Shown here piece by piece: positions 32,877 through 46,960 of a stretch of 64,000 bases of DNA; position 1 is the first letter of the stretch, and the number at the start of each line of letters is the position of its first letter. Location: positions 16,678,001 through 16,742,000 of the forward strand of contig NC_068569.1 of assembly GCF_025698545.1 (NCBI RefSeq). Reading direction: 5' to 3'. The position numbers and the translations under genes were made by a program. The stretch comes from Gossypium raimondii. Its lineage: Eukaryota > Streptophyta > Magnoliopsida > Malvales > Malvaceae. The notes beneath the pieces were generated by a model. The model made no database searches, was not told the origin of the DNA, and was given only the letters and a program-made list of their open reading frames with translations.

Positions 32877-35800
32877 GAAAACGAGTCAGAGAAGAAATTA
32901 AATAGAATCTAAACGCAAGAATAAGAAAGAGGAAACGTTTTCTGATCCACTTGCTCTTCCTTTTCTTTTTTCTTCTTCTTCTTTTTTTTTTTTTTTGTTT
33001 GTTTATTTTATCTTTTTCTGTGCTGATTTTGTTTGGATCTTTTCGTTATTGTTTTTTCTTTTTTCCCAAAAAGAAAAAGGAAAATAATATATGAAATTTC
33101 TGAAGATGATGATTACTGAATAACAGAGTCTGGAGCTTTAGCTTTTATTCCCAAAGTTGCATAATCAAAATTCGGATTAATCTCCCGCCCTAATTAAAAC
33201 GGACCGTCCAATATTTTTATTATTTTCTTTTAGGGTCCTCCTTTTTATATTTATTCTGAATTCACCACAAACATTTCACAATTTTCAATTTTGTCCCCCC
33301 TTTGCAACTGCTCATATTGGAATTTTTAGTTGTTTTTATCCCATTTTTTAAACCAAATTCATGGGTTTCTATCTGCAGCAAATAATCTAAGTTGATTCTC
33401 TGTGTTTGTCAAGATTTGATCATTTAGATTCCTAAATTCCACGAATCTTAAGACAACAAGAGCAATTGTTTCATATTTAAATTGTGATATTCTATTTACA
33501 GGAAAAAGAATCACGTGACATAAGTTGATTACTTTTAGAACTCTGCGAGAACTAATCATTTCCACTCTCAAATTCCATGAAAATTTGCACGTTGAGACAG
33601 ACATCTAACAAGTTTCTTAATACAGTCAATGCTTTTTCAATGTTCAATGAAGAACAAAACACAGAGCAAGTCTTTGGATTATTGTAATAAATAAAAATCT
33701 CTACAATTACGGCTATGATGTTAATATGTTTTTTTTTATTTATTTTCATGTCTCTTTTATAATTAGTGCATGCATTATCTATCATAGCATTACATACCAT
33801 ACTTGTTAGTGTTGACATGTGTCTTTTAATATATTAAAAAACTAAAAATATAAATAAAAAATACAAGGTAAAATTATTATGCGTTTTTAATTCTACCTTC
33901 AAGTGCCTAAAATAATTATCCTTATCAAGCCTTAGATTATTAAAAAATAAACACAGATTAAAATAAAGGTAATTATTTAATTCATGTTTTTGAAGTTGAT
34001 TGATTTAGATTCCACAAGTATGTTGAGAGTATGATAAGTGTCCCATTCAGAAGCGGATTTAGGGGTTGGAAAGGGTCCCGCCTCCTTAAAATAGAAAATT
34101 ACACTTCGGTCCCCTTAAAAGTAATAAAATTTTGATTTAATATTTTAAAAATTACAAAGATATAAACAATATAATTTCGACCCCCTAAAACTTTTTCCTG
34201 ACTTCGCCCCTGGTCACATTTATTTATTTTTATATACATTTTTACTATACCCTATGACACATTTGTCAAACTTTCAACCCATTTGTGGAGTTTAAAATAT
34301 ATTAATTATAAATGAGATAAATCTCAAAATTACATATAAACTTGATTCAATGTGCAATTTAATACATGAACTTTGATTTGGTGTATACATTTTGTGTTGT
34401 GATTTAATTATACACATTTAAAGAAATAAATACATAATATTTTTATATTAGGTAAATATAATTAGTTGTGTACGCCATATATAATTGTTTTAATAAATTG
34501 TGAAAATTGAATCAATCAAATCAAATCAAATTTCATATATAAAATTAGACAAAATCATAATTCATGCATAACATTGCATATTTAATCAAGTTTCTTATAT
34601 AGTTTTGAGTTTTATTCCTTTATAAACAATAAAAATTTAATATATTAAGGGTCGAGGGTACATTCAAGGGGCGTCGGTGTAACTAATGTAATCCGCGTTG
34701 ATACTTTAAAAACAAAGTAGGAAGAAGAAGATGAAGAAGAAAGAAAGAAAAGGAGAAAAAAAGTCAAAGGGACAGTTTCAGCCTTCACTGTCTTATCCAA
34801 CCAAAACGTCAGCTTGGCCTGAAAACAGCATTAATTAAAAAAGGACTTACCCAATCCTGCAATTCCCGAGGCTCATTATTTTTGGTTGCGTGTTCGAAAC
34901 AAGATGATCTGTCACAAACCAAAACCATGGGATTACAGATAGATTACTCCCCCTTTTTCTTTCATTACCATCACCTAAAAGCTACAATTTGCAGAGTTTG
35001 GTGGTTGCTCTGGCAAAAGATTCTTTCACTCCTACCATGCCTATGCCTTTCAAAGTTTAGCATAATCTTTGTGAGATAATAATAATGATAATGGGGGATT
35101 GGGACACATTTTGCCAATTATCTAGCAGGTTGAGTTTTAAACGATTTGTTAAGGTCGGCACTGAAATGATGGTAAACTAACAACTCAAACAAGGGGGTAT
35201 GGGTTTTGCTTGTTTGCGAGCTTATGTTAATTATGGAGGTTGCTTTCAAGCCTTCTTTTTTGCCAAAGCATTACTCTTTTTAAGCTGATGACGGTTGGTG
35301 TCAAAATCATCTCTGACAAGTGACCAAGCATTCCCCCTATCTCAATTTCAAGGAATTATTGAAGCAGACACAACAAAAACTTCAATATAATGAGGCTTAT
35401 GATTTTAGACATTTCAAAGCTCCATAATTGAGGGCTCTTTAAATAATTTAGAAGTTTGACATAATATATATTCCATTGAACCACAAAAGAGAAATTGACA
35501 GAAATATGGTTCCCAACATCACCACCACCTTTCCCCCACCCAAAAATTGAACGGAACCAAAAAGGAGAGCATAAAAATATAAAGATAATCAATAATCTAT
35601 GTCGCCAATGGGCTGAAGATTCCATACATAAAAACTAATAGTGCAAGTGCAATGATAGAATGAAAAAAACATAGAAATTAGCTTTTCTGTTCCCAGTGCT
35701 TCAAGCATTTGTGTTATCCACTCCACCCAGAAGCTTTGCTTTGTTTGACATAATTGGAAGTAAAAATGGCTCAGGCAATTGAATTAGAATTGCCATGGAT

Positions 35801-35899
35801 TATCTCGGTGTGAACACTTAAAAGGCTGCTTATGGAAAACATTTGAAGGCATCAAGTTTTAATGAGTACAAGCTTGGATGCCACTTTTTCTTCGTCTTC
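32877..35899. other. SPATULA-like promoter and repeat-bearing spacer
   Basis: A T/CT-rich leader lies just upstream of the SPATULA-like ATG (32940-33060). Around 34043-34215 there is a short dispersed-repeat signature (GAAGCGGATTTAGGGGTT at the left, GACTTCGCCCCTGG at the right) of a type common in plant MITEs. No gene was seen. Confidence 0.4.
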
Positions 35900-38777
35900 T
35901 CATTTAGTCAGACCAGTTGTTTTACAAATGGGGCACAAGTTTTTGCGCACCAACCATTGTTTAATGCAATCGGCATGGAAGTTGTGGCCACATTCCAGTG
36001 TCCCAAGATTTTCTCCATCATTATATTCTTCCTGCAAGTTTGTAAACAAATGCTTATTGGGGTTCATAGAATCAGTAAGGAAACTGCAAAAGAGAAAAAT
36101 TAATTACCTGACAAATACAACACGGTTCTGCCTCTGACTGAGCTCCTGGTGTACTAGAGTACTTTTGTCGTTTCAGACGGTTTAATATGGCTTCCTCACT
36201 CAACCCTGTGCTTACATTACCAATTCGCTCTTCCAGAGCCAATAACTCCTATTACCCACACAAAAGTTCTACTATGAGAATGTTCACTCAGAAAGGATAC
36301 TAGATGTCATAGATGCCAAAAATATAAAGATTATACCTCATACGACATGTTATCAACATCGAGCCGCATATCCCTATGCCGGTCATGAACATCAGCTACC
36401 CCAAGAAATACTGATTGATCAAGGATCATAACATCCTGCCATAAAAACAGTATTAGAAAGAAAACGTCACTTGTTAGGTCATAAGTAAATTCTCATCCAT
36501 AAACAACATTTGAGTATGACTATATTGACAAATAAACAATAAAAGAGAAGGCAAATCTTCATGCTTCCATGATTCAATTGGTGAAGAACTGCTTCGAATT
36601 ACACCATAAATATCAGAAACATTACCTCAAAACGCAAGTTCTCACCCCTACGCATGAGATCCAAGACATTGCGTATCTGCCCCATAAACAGAATGTCAGA
36701 TCCAGTTAAGCAGTTCTTTGGTAGAACATTTAAAATTGGAAAAGTATGTAGTGTACGGGTAAAACAAATACTTTACAAGGTAAATGGCATTTGCCCTTGT
36801 GCAGTAAAAATAAAGAGTAAAGTGCAACAAATGAATGAGTGATTCATAGTATAGGTGCAAGCATTTTGGATAACAAGGCCCTACGGCATTTCTTTCAAAC
36901 AAAAGCAACTAGGAAAAGAACAGCATATACATGTTCTTATCCACAATCAGCATCGCATTATAATGCAGAAGTTAAAACTGGCGGTAAATCAAGTACTCAT
37001 AATGCCAAGGGAATCACCTGTATTACCTTATGTTTAAAATTTAAGGAAATGATAAAACTATCACAAGAAGAAAAGATGCAGTTCTAGGGCAAACCTCGGA
37101 CGCAAGAAGCCTGCTTCTTCCTTCAGTTGCAGCAGCCAAGGTCCGCAATGAATGGGGAATTCCTTGGAAGCCAGCATCTTGTCTCTCCAACCATGAGGCT
37201 GACCTAGGGTATTGACGATGGTGGCCCTGATTAGGTACACCGGAGGAAAGCAGCATCTCTTCTGGGGAAGTAGGAAGTCCTGAAGAAAGTGGAGAATGAT
37301 TGACATGACCTCCAGATTCAGCACCAGCGGAAGACATCAATGATCGACGAACAAGTTCTGACAATCTCCGTGGGTATTGCGGTGAAGGGTTGGGATGAGG
37401 AACCCATGTGGAAGCAGATGATGCATTGGCACCAGAACTTGAGCCACCTCGATATGTAGAAGCAACATTTCCAGGAACACTTGCATTTCCTGTGCCTAAA
37501 CCTCGATTTACTGGATTCCTCACCATAGGTCTCAATTCCGGTGCAGGAACAAACATAGGATGATCTAATAGGTTTCTAGCAATGCTTCTTGATTGAGGCC
37601 CCTCACATGGTACAAAATCTCTAACCACAGATAAATTGGAACTTGAACTGCCGACTCTTGAACCAGAACCTCCATTCCACCTAAATGGTTGCATATTTCT
37701 CGGCAAAGTTGGAACATGATTTACAACATTTAAGTTTTGTGAGCTTGCATTATCTGCCACCGGTGCTGACCTTAACTCAAGAGAATGATCGGTTGGAATA
37801 AGTCTTGATGACTGCTGAGAGGACAAAACAACAGACTGCCTGGCTGTATCACCTGTAGGAAAAATTGGAGGAGCAATAGGCTCTTGCATACTTGAAGGAT
37901 TAATTCTACGGCGGAAATTCCTGTGAGAGCCCTCTGCAGGTGGTAAAACAATTGGTTCATGAATGCTGCTAGAAGCTGATCCTCTTACATCCAATCCAAG
38001 TCTAGGGTGCACCTGTCCTGAGGGAGCAGATATATCCACACTACTTCCAGTGCTATAGCTAACAGGAAGTCCACGGCACCCACTATTTTCACCTCGATGA
38101 AAGTAGCTAGAACTTCCACTTGATGAGGACTGCCCAACATTTCCTTCAAGTGTCTTTCTTTTGCAGGATGCACGACGGCCCTCATAAGGGCAAACAGGTC
38201 TTCTATCATTATCACCCATGACATACCCACCACTTCCAGATGAAAGAAGAAAAGCTTCGGGACCAGTAAAAGCTGAAATCCGCTCATTTTGAGATCCACT
38301 AGGCTTATACAGATTAGACTGTTCTGTATCTTGACAGTTATTATCGTCATCCATTAAGCTTGCATTCAAGTTGATATCCTGGGGAACTGTATTAGAATTG
38401 GAACTTTGGCCGAATAGAGTGCCCTGTTCATACCGCCGTTCTTCTAACCTAGGACCAGAACTTGAAGAAGCACTCATGGAAGATGACCACCCATGGTTCA
38501 TTTTCCGCTCGTTATGGCTTACGACACTCTGTGTGCCACTAGAGCTAGGCTCTCCCAAGCTGCACCGACCCAGCTCCTGATCCTCTCGAGCATTAGAGTT
38601 CCCATGTCCAATATTCGCATCATTAGCTGACAGCAAACAATCCGACAATCTGCTTTCAATGGGATTTCGGATATTATTCCAGCATACTTGCTGGTCTATA
38701 GCAGCATTACTTGATGAAGACCCATGATCAAATAAGGTTTCAGGCAAGGAACCAACAGTACCCCTTTGGCCTTGCAT
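35900..38777 (-). CDS. RING-H2 E3 ubiquitin ligase, MBR1/MBR2/RHG1A type
   Basis: Five coding exons join in frame: 38777-37095, 36676-36626, 36435-36337, 36248-36108 and 36031-35900. They give 701 residues. Exon 1 (561 codons) is a low-complexity Ser/Asn/Gly-rich region without a fold I recognise, as in MED25-binding RING proteins. The C-terminus is a RING-H2 finger, CCIC then CGHNFHADC then CPICK, with all eight zinc ligands (C3H2C3). It should transfer ubiquitin from an E2 to substrates; Arabidopsis MBR1/2 act on the Mediator subunit MED25. DMRLDVDNMSYEELLALEER before the RING is a signature of this family. The 5' UTR seems split by an intron of about 1.5 kb (donor at 40331, acceptor before 38817). 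Function of this copy is inferred from the family. Confidence 0.93.
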
Positions 38778-40560
38778 TACAACTTGTATGAACTTCCAAA
38801 CAAATTATTGTGCAGTCCTGAACAATATTCCAATAGAAAATAAGTTACCATAAAATCACAACAAAGTTAGAGAGCAGGCATTAAATATGCTTCTAGGAAG
38901 TCAAATGAACTACAGGTGAAGTGGCAAAGAACTTGTGTTCAAGTCTAGTTGACAGCCATCCTGAATTCGATCCATGGACAACCACTACCCCCTTCCCTTT
39001 ATATAAAAAATGCTTCTAGAAAATGTACTTGTGTAGAAAAATGCAGAACAAAATTTCATAAATATGCTTCCATCTATTTCCAGATTACTATAGCAAGAGA
39101 GTAAGTCAAGTCCGAGTTATGTTGCTTAGTAGAAATAATAGAATGCAATGAGGCTACAGAAGCAGGAACCAGAAATTACAAGCAAATGCAGTAATCAGGA
39201 GGAACAACAAGCAGTAAGTAATTAAGCCAAGTGGCCTCTCAACCTGCAACCACTGGTATAGGGTTTAGACAATGCAAATAAATCAACATAGAGATATAGA
39301 TTGGTTCAGTGCAGAATAGCATCAACAAAGACAACCAAATGTGAAGATATCCCAAATTTAATCCATATAGGGTATTTAGACATTTATATACATCACAAAA
39401 GTTTGAAACCCCCATCCTAAACTAGGTCAACAAAACATAGAACCATAAAAAGGGCACGGAGGAACTAAATCTGAACTATAAAACATTAGGGAGGAACCAA
39501 AGCAGCAGCAATAAGACAGCAGTTATTTCTCTCCTATAAACAAGAACCATAGAGAAGAAAAGCAAAAAAAAAAAAAAAAACAGAACCCTAAACTAAACGC
39601 ATAAGCAAGACAGAGGCATTCCAGTTGTAGTTAATTCTCTCCTATATTTTTCCCTGAGCAGTCAGCAACCCCCCTATTACCCCAACCCCAAAGCCACCAT
39701 ACAACAGAAATAAAGCAAAGAAGAAGGAAAAAACAACTAAATCAAACACAACCGCAAGGGTCAAACATGGTAACCATAAACGCCATCTCTCTACATATCA
39801 GCTATTACGAGAGACAGTCTCAATAACAAAAGAAATCCAGTAAAAACATAGCAAAAGCTACAGACCTTAGACAGGAAAAATCTCCAACAGGAATATGCGG
39901 ATTTCCAAAACAAAACCAAAAATAAAATCAAAATCAAAACTTTGAACAAAAAAATAAAGGAACACTTTTTAAGCCAAAACCAAGAAATTAAAAGGGGGGG
40001 GGGGGAACCCAGTGAGAACATCATCCACATCTCATCTGACCATCAACCGATCAAGCAGAAATAAACATGAAATACAACCAAAGAGCTCACCTAAAGGGTA
40101 AAAATCAGAGACCTTGATCGATCTAAGAGAATCTAAACAAGAAAACACAGGATGAGAGGGGTGGGGAAAAAAAAGGATATAAAAGCTGTCTTAAAGCTAT
40201 TCTCCTCTCCCTTCTCAAGAAAGGAAAGACAAAGAAGAAAAAAAACCCACTTGGGCAATGGGAGGAAGAGAGAGAGCCTTTGAAAGATAAAATCAAATAT
40301 ACTCGAAACAAGAAACAAAGAGATAGATTACCTGTAATTTACCAAATAACCCTGCAGAAAGAGAAAGACAAAGATAAAAAAGAAAAGAGAGTAATGGTCA
40401 TAAGAGCAGTTTCCAAACAAAGAATTGAATAACAAAAAAGAAAAAGAAGAGAGAAAAAAAAAACAAATGCTTAAACAAACAACAATAACTATGCAAAGCT
40501 GTCCGCTTACCGAATAGCTTTCATGTCTCCATCTTTTGATCTCTCTCTTTTCCTAGTAAA
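38778..40560 (-). other. 5' UTR and leader intron of the RING-H2 gene
   Basis: On the minus strand a good donor (TTACAG|GTAATC at 40332/40331) and acceptor (TTGTTCAG|GACTGC at 38817) frame an intron of about 1514 bp in the leader. The intron contains a 12-G run (39994-40005), A-rich tracts and a possible SINE-like fragment near 38925-39010. The upstream exon is CT/GA-rich. This is a prediction from splice motifs only. Confidence 0.5.
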
Positions 40561-43500
40561 GATATTTTTTCCTCTCTTCCTTATTCTCTCTATATCATAA
40601 AAATAAATAAATAACAACCCTTTTCCCTTCACACTCTCTCTATCTCTAAAACTTAAATGTATAATAATGAAACTAAATATATAATATTTAATATAATTAA
40701 AACCCGTCTCCCATCCCAATGCGGTCCGTAGGTAAAAGCCCCACAAACACTAAACCTTCTCTGTTTGTTTTGTTACCATCTCGTTCACGCCAAGTACCTG
40801 CCTGCCTTCCCCTCTCTTTAGGCCTCAACTCTTTTAACTCTTTTAACTCGTCCACATGCATCCCTCTTTCTCTCCCTTTCCTTTTATGAGGAGCCACCCT
40901 TGGCCACCTTGCTTTTTTACCTATGAGCCCAATTAATTCCCAATTTAAAATAAAGACTCGTCTTTTTTCCAAATACATGAACATGACATGTAAAATTGTT
41001 ACCGTGTTAAATTCAAACGTGGCTTTGATATATAATATATTTATATAGAATCGACCCCACTTGAATAGCTTGATTTTTTTTACCCTTTTTTTCCTTATGC
41101 ACCTAAAAGTTTTGATTGCTTTTAGAATTTTAACCATAAGTGGAATTTGTTTCTTTTTTTTTTCCATAAGATGTTTCTTCAAAAAAAAATCTTCTTGTTG
41201 GTGAGATTTGGGAAGTCATATCCACTCACAAAGAACAATAAAAATTATGCACTATCTTATGATATGGGTAATAACTTAAATTCTCTGTCCTGTAGTTTTA
41301 GGTGGAATATGTCAAACGAAGAAATGCAGTGAATGCACAGCAAATATCATTGCTTAGCTTAAAAGAGGTGTGAATACAATGACCCTAAAAGTTCCTTCCT
41401 CCCCCCCCCCCAATGAGTATTTATGCAGGTTCTTTGCTCCCCCCCCCCCCCCTTTTCTTTCAAATTTGTTTTTGATATTTAGCCCCTTGGCGTTCATATC
41501 TCAATCATGAAGGGGCTCTTTCCTTTTAGCTTCCACTGCTTTCCTACCTTTTTTTTAATTTGATTTTTCTTCTTTCAAACCATTCAAAGGTGGTTGCTTT
41601 GCTCTACCTCGTTTTTTTTATCCTAAAAAATGTGTCCATCTGGACATATGGGTACAGCATATACAACCACATCATGCAATGTCATTTATTGAAAATTTTT
41701 ATTAACGAGATAAGAATTGATTATTCTCCATTTTCCAAAGGGAATATTATAAACGTGGCATTTGCTTTAGAGAGAGAGGGGACTACCATCTACATATGAT
41801 ACCAAGACTCCGTATATTTAGAACTAATCATGGACCATTAGTTTGGACATTAGGCACTAAATCCAAAAAGGAAACATAAAATAAAACAGGAGAGAAAGGA
41901 GATTTGACTTTAATTAAAAGAGTACATACATGCTTGCAAGCTGGGATTGGAACTAGACTTCCAATTCATCTATTTTCAGCTTTTTGTGTTTTATATATCT
42001 TCCGTTTATATCACAGATTTGCACACATTCAGAATTTATATTATATTGAGACCGACATTTATGCATTTTATAATGCTCCTGGTATTTTTAACTCATACAT
42101 AATATAATCATAATTCTTATTATTTAAAATTATCAAGTATAATGATGGCCTGGTAATAAATTTTTAAAGGAAAGACCAGCCAGTTAAAAGGACGGGTGTA
42201 GTTGTTCGCAATTATGTGATTTAAACCCCAGAGAATATCTTCAAGACCTGTTTCAGAATGGTGGGTGGTGGGAGCGACTGACCCATCAATCAATTAATTG
42301 AAAATGAGTAAAGCATGTGAATTATTATGACTCAGGGTTTTTCTTTTGCCCCGGGGGGGAAGAGGGGGGGGGGGGGGAATACTACACAGAGACCAAGTGA
42401 CCCATCCCTAGCAGCATGCATTAGCATATGAGAGAGGTGGTGGATGTCATGAATGCAGTGATAAATATAATGTTAATGCACATGGCAGATTGGAAAACGG
42501 AGGTGCCCAAATGGGACGAATGCAATGTCTTTGGTTACCACATAATGGACTGTAGGAACCGGGAAGGAATGACAGCCATTCTTTTCTACCGCTGCAGATT
42601 CAGACTGATTCAACCAATGACCACGTGGCAGTGGCTGCATCTTCTCAAAGCTCTCAAGCAGCAAATATAAGTACAGCGAACCTACAAGTTAAAACAGTTT
42701 CATCCTAATTTATTTAGATTCAATCGTCTAATTTATCTACCACAGCAAGGGCGTTTCAAAGTGGATTACAGACAGTCTTAAAAAAGGAATGGCTTTCCCA
42801 AGGGAGGCCACATGGATGTTTCAAGGAAAACAGTATTATTATACAGTTGTGTGCAGTTCTGCAATGAGAAAGCTCAGAAACGATATAAAACAGGCTAGAA
42901 GAAGAAAGACATGCCCAAATAAAGGCATTTGAGAAGTGAGTGAGCAAAAAGTCTCGACCCACCATCACCAGAGAAATAAGAGAACACGGAATCCAGGTGA
43001 AGCAACCAATGTTGAAAATTATCAGACCCGTCCAATGTACCACACACTTAATTCTTGTGAAGGAAAAATTCCAGATAATTTGATTCTTCTGAAACATAGC
43101 TTCTAGATAAATTATTCTGAAGCAAAGTTCTTGATATTAGTCACATGAGTGCTGCCTGCAAGGTGTGCAAACAGATAAATTTACTAAAATTTACACGCAT
43201 GTTATCAATCCAGGGACTAGAGATAAAAGGGAAGAAAAAGGACCTTACGAGGTGAGTGATGCTGCCATTAGAATTCTCTCTATTCATATGATTCGAAAAT
43301 TTCTTTTTTCCTATTAGATTCTTGAATATATTAATCATTCTCTTGATATTTCTGAAGGTAACTGGTCCTATTTTCTTTATGGTGCGTATGATGAACAATC
43401 AACTGAGATCGTCCAACTCTATAAAATCTGCTTCTATAATTGAAAGTAACTCACTGGTAGTTAGCCGAGGCCCCACCTGCATAACAGCCATTGCACACAA

Positions 43501-43917
43501 AACATGTTTAATTTTAGGAAAGAATGCAACATCTAGCAAATGCTCATGTGATAAAAGTTTAGACATGCTTAACATTTGTGGAGTTAAGACTTGGCATAGG
43601 GAAAACTTCAAGATAGATGTACAACAAGCAAATATGGGAGAAACAGGGGCTATCTAGTTTGTAATGTGATGACCTCAAAAGATTGGAGTACCCTTCTTTT
43701 AATGCTCAACCATGACATAAACAAGTTGTCAATGATAATTACTTTTATAATTACGAATACATATGACCACTGTCAAGAACAGAGATTTGAAATACATGTA
43801 AACTTTGTTAGAAAAGAAACACCACAAAAGCCTTGTATGGTAGCTAAAATAATAGTATAGACAAAATGGAAAGGAATTGACAGTAATATGACATCCATGA
43901 AAGTAAAATATGCCAAA
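40561..43917. other. Intergenic region between the RING-H2 and NAC genes, no supported gene
   Basis: The region holds the RING-gene promoter, then spacer with C runs at 41401-41411 and 41439-41452 and a 14-G run at 42364-42377. The frames at 42428-42670 (plus) and 43322-43657 (plus, overlapped by minus-strand frames) have no recognisable motifs. Some of 42.7-43.9 kb may be 3' UTR of the NAC gene. Confidence 0.4.
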
Positions 43918-45469
43918 CTAGGTTACCATATCATCGGGCAGGTCTGGTGGAATGCCTGAAGGAAACTCAAAACTTGCAACAGAAACAGGTCCAGTTGTTA
44001 TTGGATCATCTAGCTCTTTAGTAAAGTCATCACCATTGATTTCAGCTTCAAGAGTGTCAGGTCTCAGAAATCCATCATGCTGAATTCCGATGTGACGTAT
44101 AGCTGAAACAGTTTCTTCTGCACAACTTAAAACATTCTCTGATACACTATTTCTAGCTCGAGATTTGATGAAAACTCGGCATAGCACAAAAGAAGCCTGC
44201 AGATGGTAGAGACATCACTTTCATGAAGTAACAGTCCCAGACCCTCCCCAACTAATGAAATCAACCTAAACATATAAGTTCACATTTGGCATAGTATATC
44301 TCACAAACAGGCAAAACTAATTGCGGCAAAGTTCATATTTTCCAAAGAGTATCGACATGAAAGTGGGATATTTACTTAGATTTCACTACAATAATTGAGC
44401 AGAGATTTCCTTTATTGAGGACTCAAGAGTATTCCAATCCACACAGGCAGGTAGGTACTCTTCTTACTACAATTGACAAAGAAAAACAAGAAGGAAATAA
44501 ATTTTACGTGGCTCTTCAGAAAAACAAATCCTTTTGCACATATTTGCCTCACCAACTGAACATAAGTCCAAGAATATGATCACTACAATGAACAATGATG
44601 CATCATCTATTTTAGAAAAACAACAATACAGCTTTCCAACATGCTGAGCCACCAGAATTTTGAAAAAAATTTGGCCCGCAGAAGATAAATAATGAAAAGA
44701 GACAGTCATATTTATAAGCATTAAAAAAAAGGGTAGGGGCTATGTGGTTTTAGAGCATAAGCTACAAAAACAAACTAAAAAAGAAGGATGGTTTGTTGGA
44801 CTGGAGAGAGGACAATTAAATCTGCAATAGATACAAAATTGGTCAGTTCCGACTACCATTACCTACCAAACAGCAATAACAAAAAGTAATTCCTCAACAT
44901 GATACCCCCCAAATTAAAACTTCTATACAAAGGATGATTAAACAAAATAAAGAAATTTAATTTCTTTTTACCTTGTGGCGGTGAAGAAGTGCATACTCAT
45001 ACATAATCCAAGGAGTCCTAAGAGCAGCCTTAACTGAATTCATCTCATAAAACACAAATTTAGTTCTAGTCCCCAACTTAACATTTCCTCCTCCAAACAC
45101 ATCCTTAACTTTTCCAATTTTCCTCCAAAACCCACCCTTTGCCCTTCTCCTCCCCCTCCCACCTTTACTCTTGGTATAACAAAACCAGTGCCTTCTTCTC
45201 CCCTTATATCCGTGCACAAAGCACGCGCCCTCCGGTAAATCTGACGGCTTATAATCGTACAAATGAAGTTCCCTGATAAAATCGGATCCGTACGCATCAG
45301 AGCGATCGGCGGCGACGGAACTGTTTTTCCCAGTGAGGTAATGGTTTAGAAGCTCCTCCTCGGAAGGGTAAAATCGACAACCAGGTGGAAAATGATACGG
45401 CGAACTTGCTCTGGATGAACCTCCTCCTATATCCACCAAGGGAAGATTCGAATTTTGATTGTTTGACAT
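43918..45469 (-). CDS. NAC-domain transcription factor
   Basis: Two coding exons, 45469-44972 and 44196-43918, join in frame to give 258 residues. I chose the ATG at 45469 (MSNNQNSNLP) because the longer open frame upstream has no ATG. The NAC subdomains are in order: A (FPPGCRFYPSEEELLNHYL), B (DLPEGACF), C (HWFCYTKSK), D (GFWRKIGKVKDV, GTRTKFVFYE) and E (ASFVLCRVFIK). The intron falls at the usual late position before subdomain E. A basic stretch (GRGRRRAKGGFWR) in C/D would help DNA binding and nuclear import. The C-terminal activation part is short (about 75 residues) and acidic, ending PPDLPDDMVT. Target genes cannot be read from sequence; the subgroup is atypical and I do not assign a name. 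Confidence 0.88.
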
Positions 45470-46960
45470 TTTAGGGGAATTTTTAGTCGAATCAGAAAAG
45501 GAAACGATTTTTTTTCCGTAGGGTTTTAGCTTTCCCAAATTCGATTTTAGGGAACAAGAGAAGAGACTTCGATTGTGTTGGGGGGTTTGGGGTATAAAAC
45601 ACGAAGCGACGAAGCGTGCCCCTTAAGTTTCACTGCGAGTGTGTTAGTCTCCTTTTCATGTGTACCTTTTCCTCTCATATATGTTGAGAGTGAGAGGAAT
45701 GGGGGAGTTTTGCATACGTGGAGGGATTTCATTGGTTGTAATGCGTGAACGGGAAGGACAAAAATTACCCCGAGTTTTGTTGGATAAAACCTCAATGATC
45801 TCTACCTTGACAGCCGTTGGAATTTTTAACTAAAAAAAGAATCAAAACTCTCCTGAAATTTAGCTACATCTGGACCGGCGGAGTAAGGGTGAGTAGGGAT
45901 CGGCTGTACTAAGCCGCAAGAGCTGGTAGATTCGGCAACTGAACATGTGGCTGAATATGAAAGCGTGTATTGCGTTACTTCCCCAATTACGTGGTGCCAC
46001 TCACATACTATACTAGGAAAGACGAAAAAAGAACCATTGTTTCGAAAATGGGGGGCAAATGTCTGAAGTCTGAACTGCTCGAAATCTATACAAAAAAGAA
46101 AAAGTATTTTTTAATTCATTTTAAATTACTACTGAATTTTCAACAAGGCCAAGCCATATTAGCCCACGCCGCAGAAGCCGACGGCCGCCAGACGGCAGTT
46201 AAGTCCTGTTTATTATAATTAAGGTTATTTTGCAACTCAACCTTCAGTGACTGTGTAACCTTATTTTTTATACCTTTCTTTTATCTTGTTTTACATTTAA
46301 ATCCTTCGTCAGAAACACATGCAGATTTGTAATTATGTATTGTAATTTCACCACCCAAGCACATATTTCAATTTTATTCGTTTATTTTTTTATACATTTT
46401 AAGTTAATTATATTTTAACTTGTGATTTGATTATCTTCAATAATTATATTTTTAACATTTAAGTTATTTACCTGATATATATTTAAATTAAATAATAAAT
46501 AAATTTATAAAATAAAATATTACTTCAATTGACATCGGTAATATAAAAGATACAGAGTTCAAGTGCATTGTATAAAAATGTCTATCACTGGTGTTTTTTT
46601 TTTTTTGCAACTTACAAGAGAAAGATAAAATCTTAAGCAATAGATACTCTAGCCAATACATAAGATTCCATCAACAGTAATTTTAATCCCACTACTACAA
46701 TATATAATTTCACTACTATCATTATTTTTAATCTTACGAAAACCACTAAATTAAGCACTAGTTCATAATTTCAAATTTTTACGGATGTGAAATGTCTGTC
46801 TTATTAAAATGTATGATAAATAATTACGTCTTAATTTAAATGCTTATAATAAAACATTTTTTCTCCCTGATTTTTGAAAATACTTTTTACTTTTATTTTA
46901 AAATTTTAAAAACATGATAAATAAAAATTTCTTTTAAATAATGAAAATATAAATCTAAAA
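45470..46960. other. NAC-gene promoter and AT-rich spacer
   Basis: It contains the leader of the NAC gene and, further right, a short repeat at about 46505-46570 with a B-box-like GAGTTCAAGTGC, related to copies near 57.9 and 58.25 kb. No gene was seen. Confidence 0.4.

Noticed and set aside
37061-38580. Several frames antisense to or shifted from the RING-H2 gene (37061-37324, 37985-38350, 38371-38580)
   Set aside because: They are shadows of the long coding exon with no independent features.
42428-42670. Plus-strand 80-codon frame with an ATG near a 14-G run
   Set aside because: The composition is not convincing, a minus-strand frame overlaps, and I recognise no family.
43322-43657. Plus-strand 111-codon frame opposite minus-strand frames 43399-43611 and 43141-43398
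   Set aside because: Open frames occur on both strands, with no recognisable motif and no exon links. It may be NAC 3' UTR or plain spacer.
45470-45538. N-terminal extension of the NAC protein (69 bases upstream of the chosen ATG)
   Set aside because: It would need a TTG start; the first ATG in frame is at 45469, next to the conserved part.
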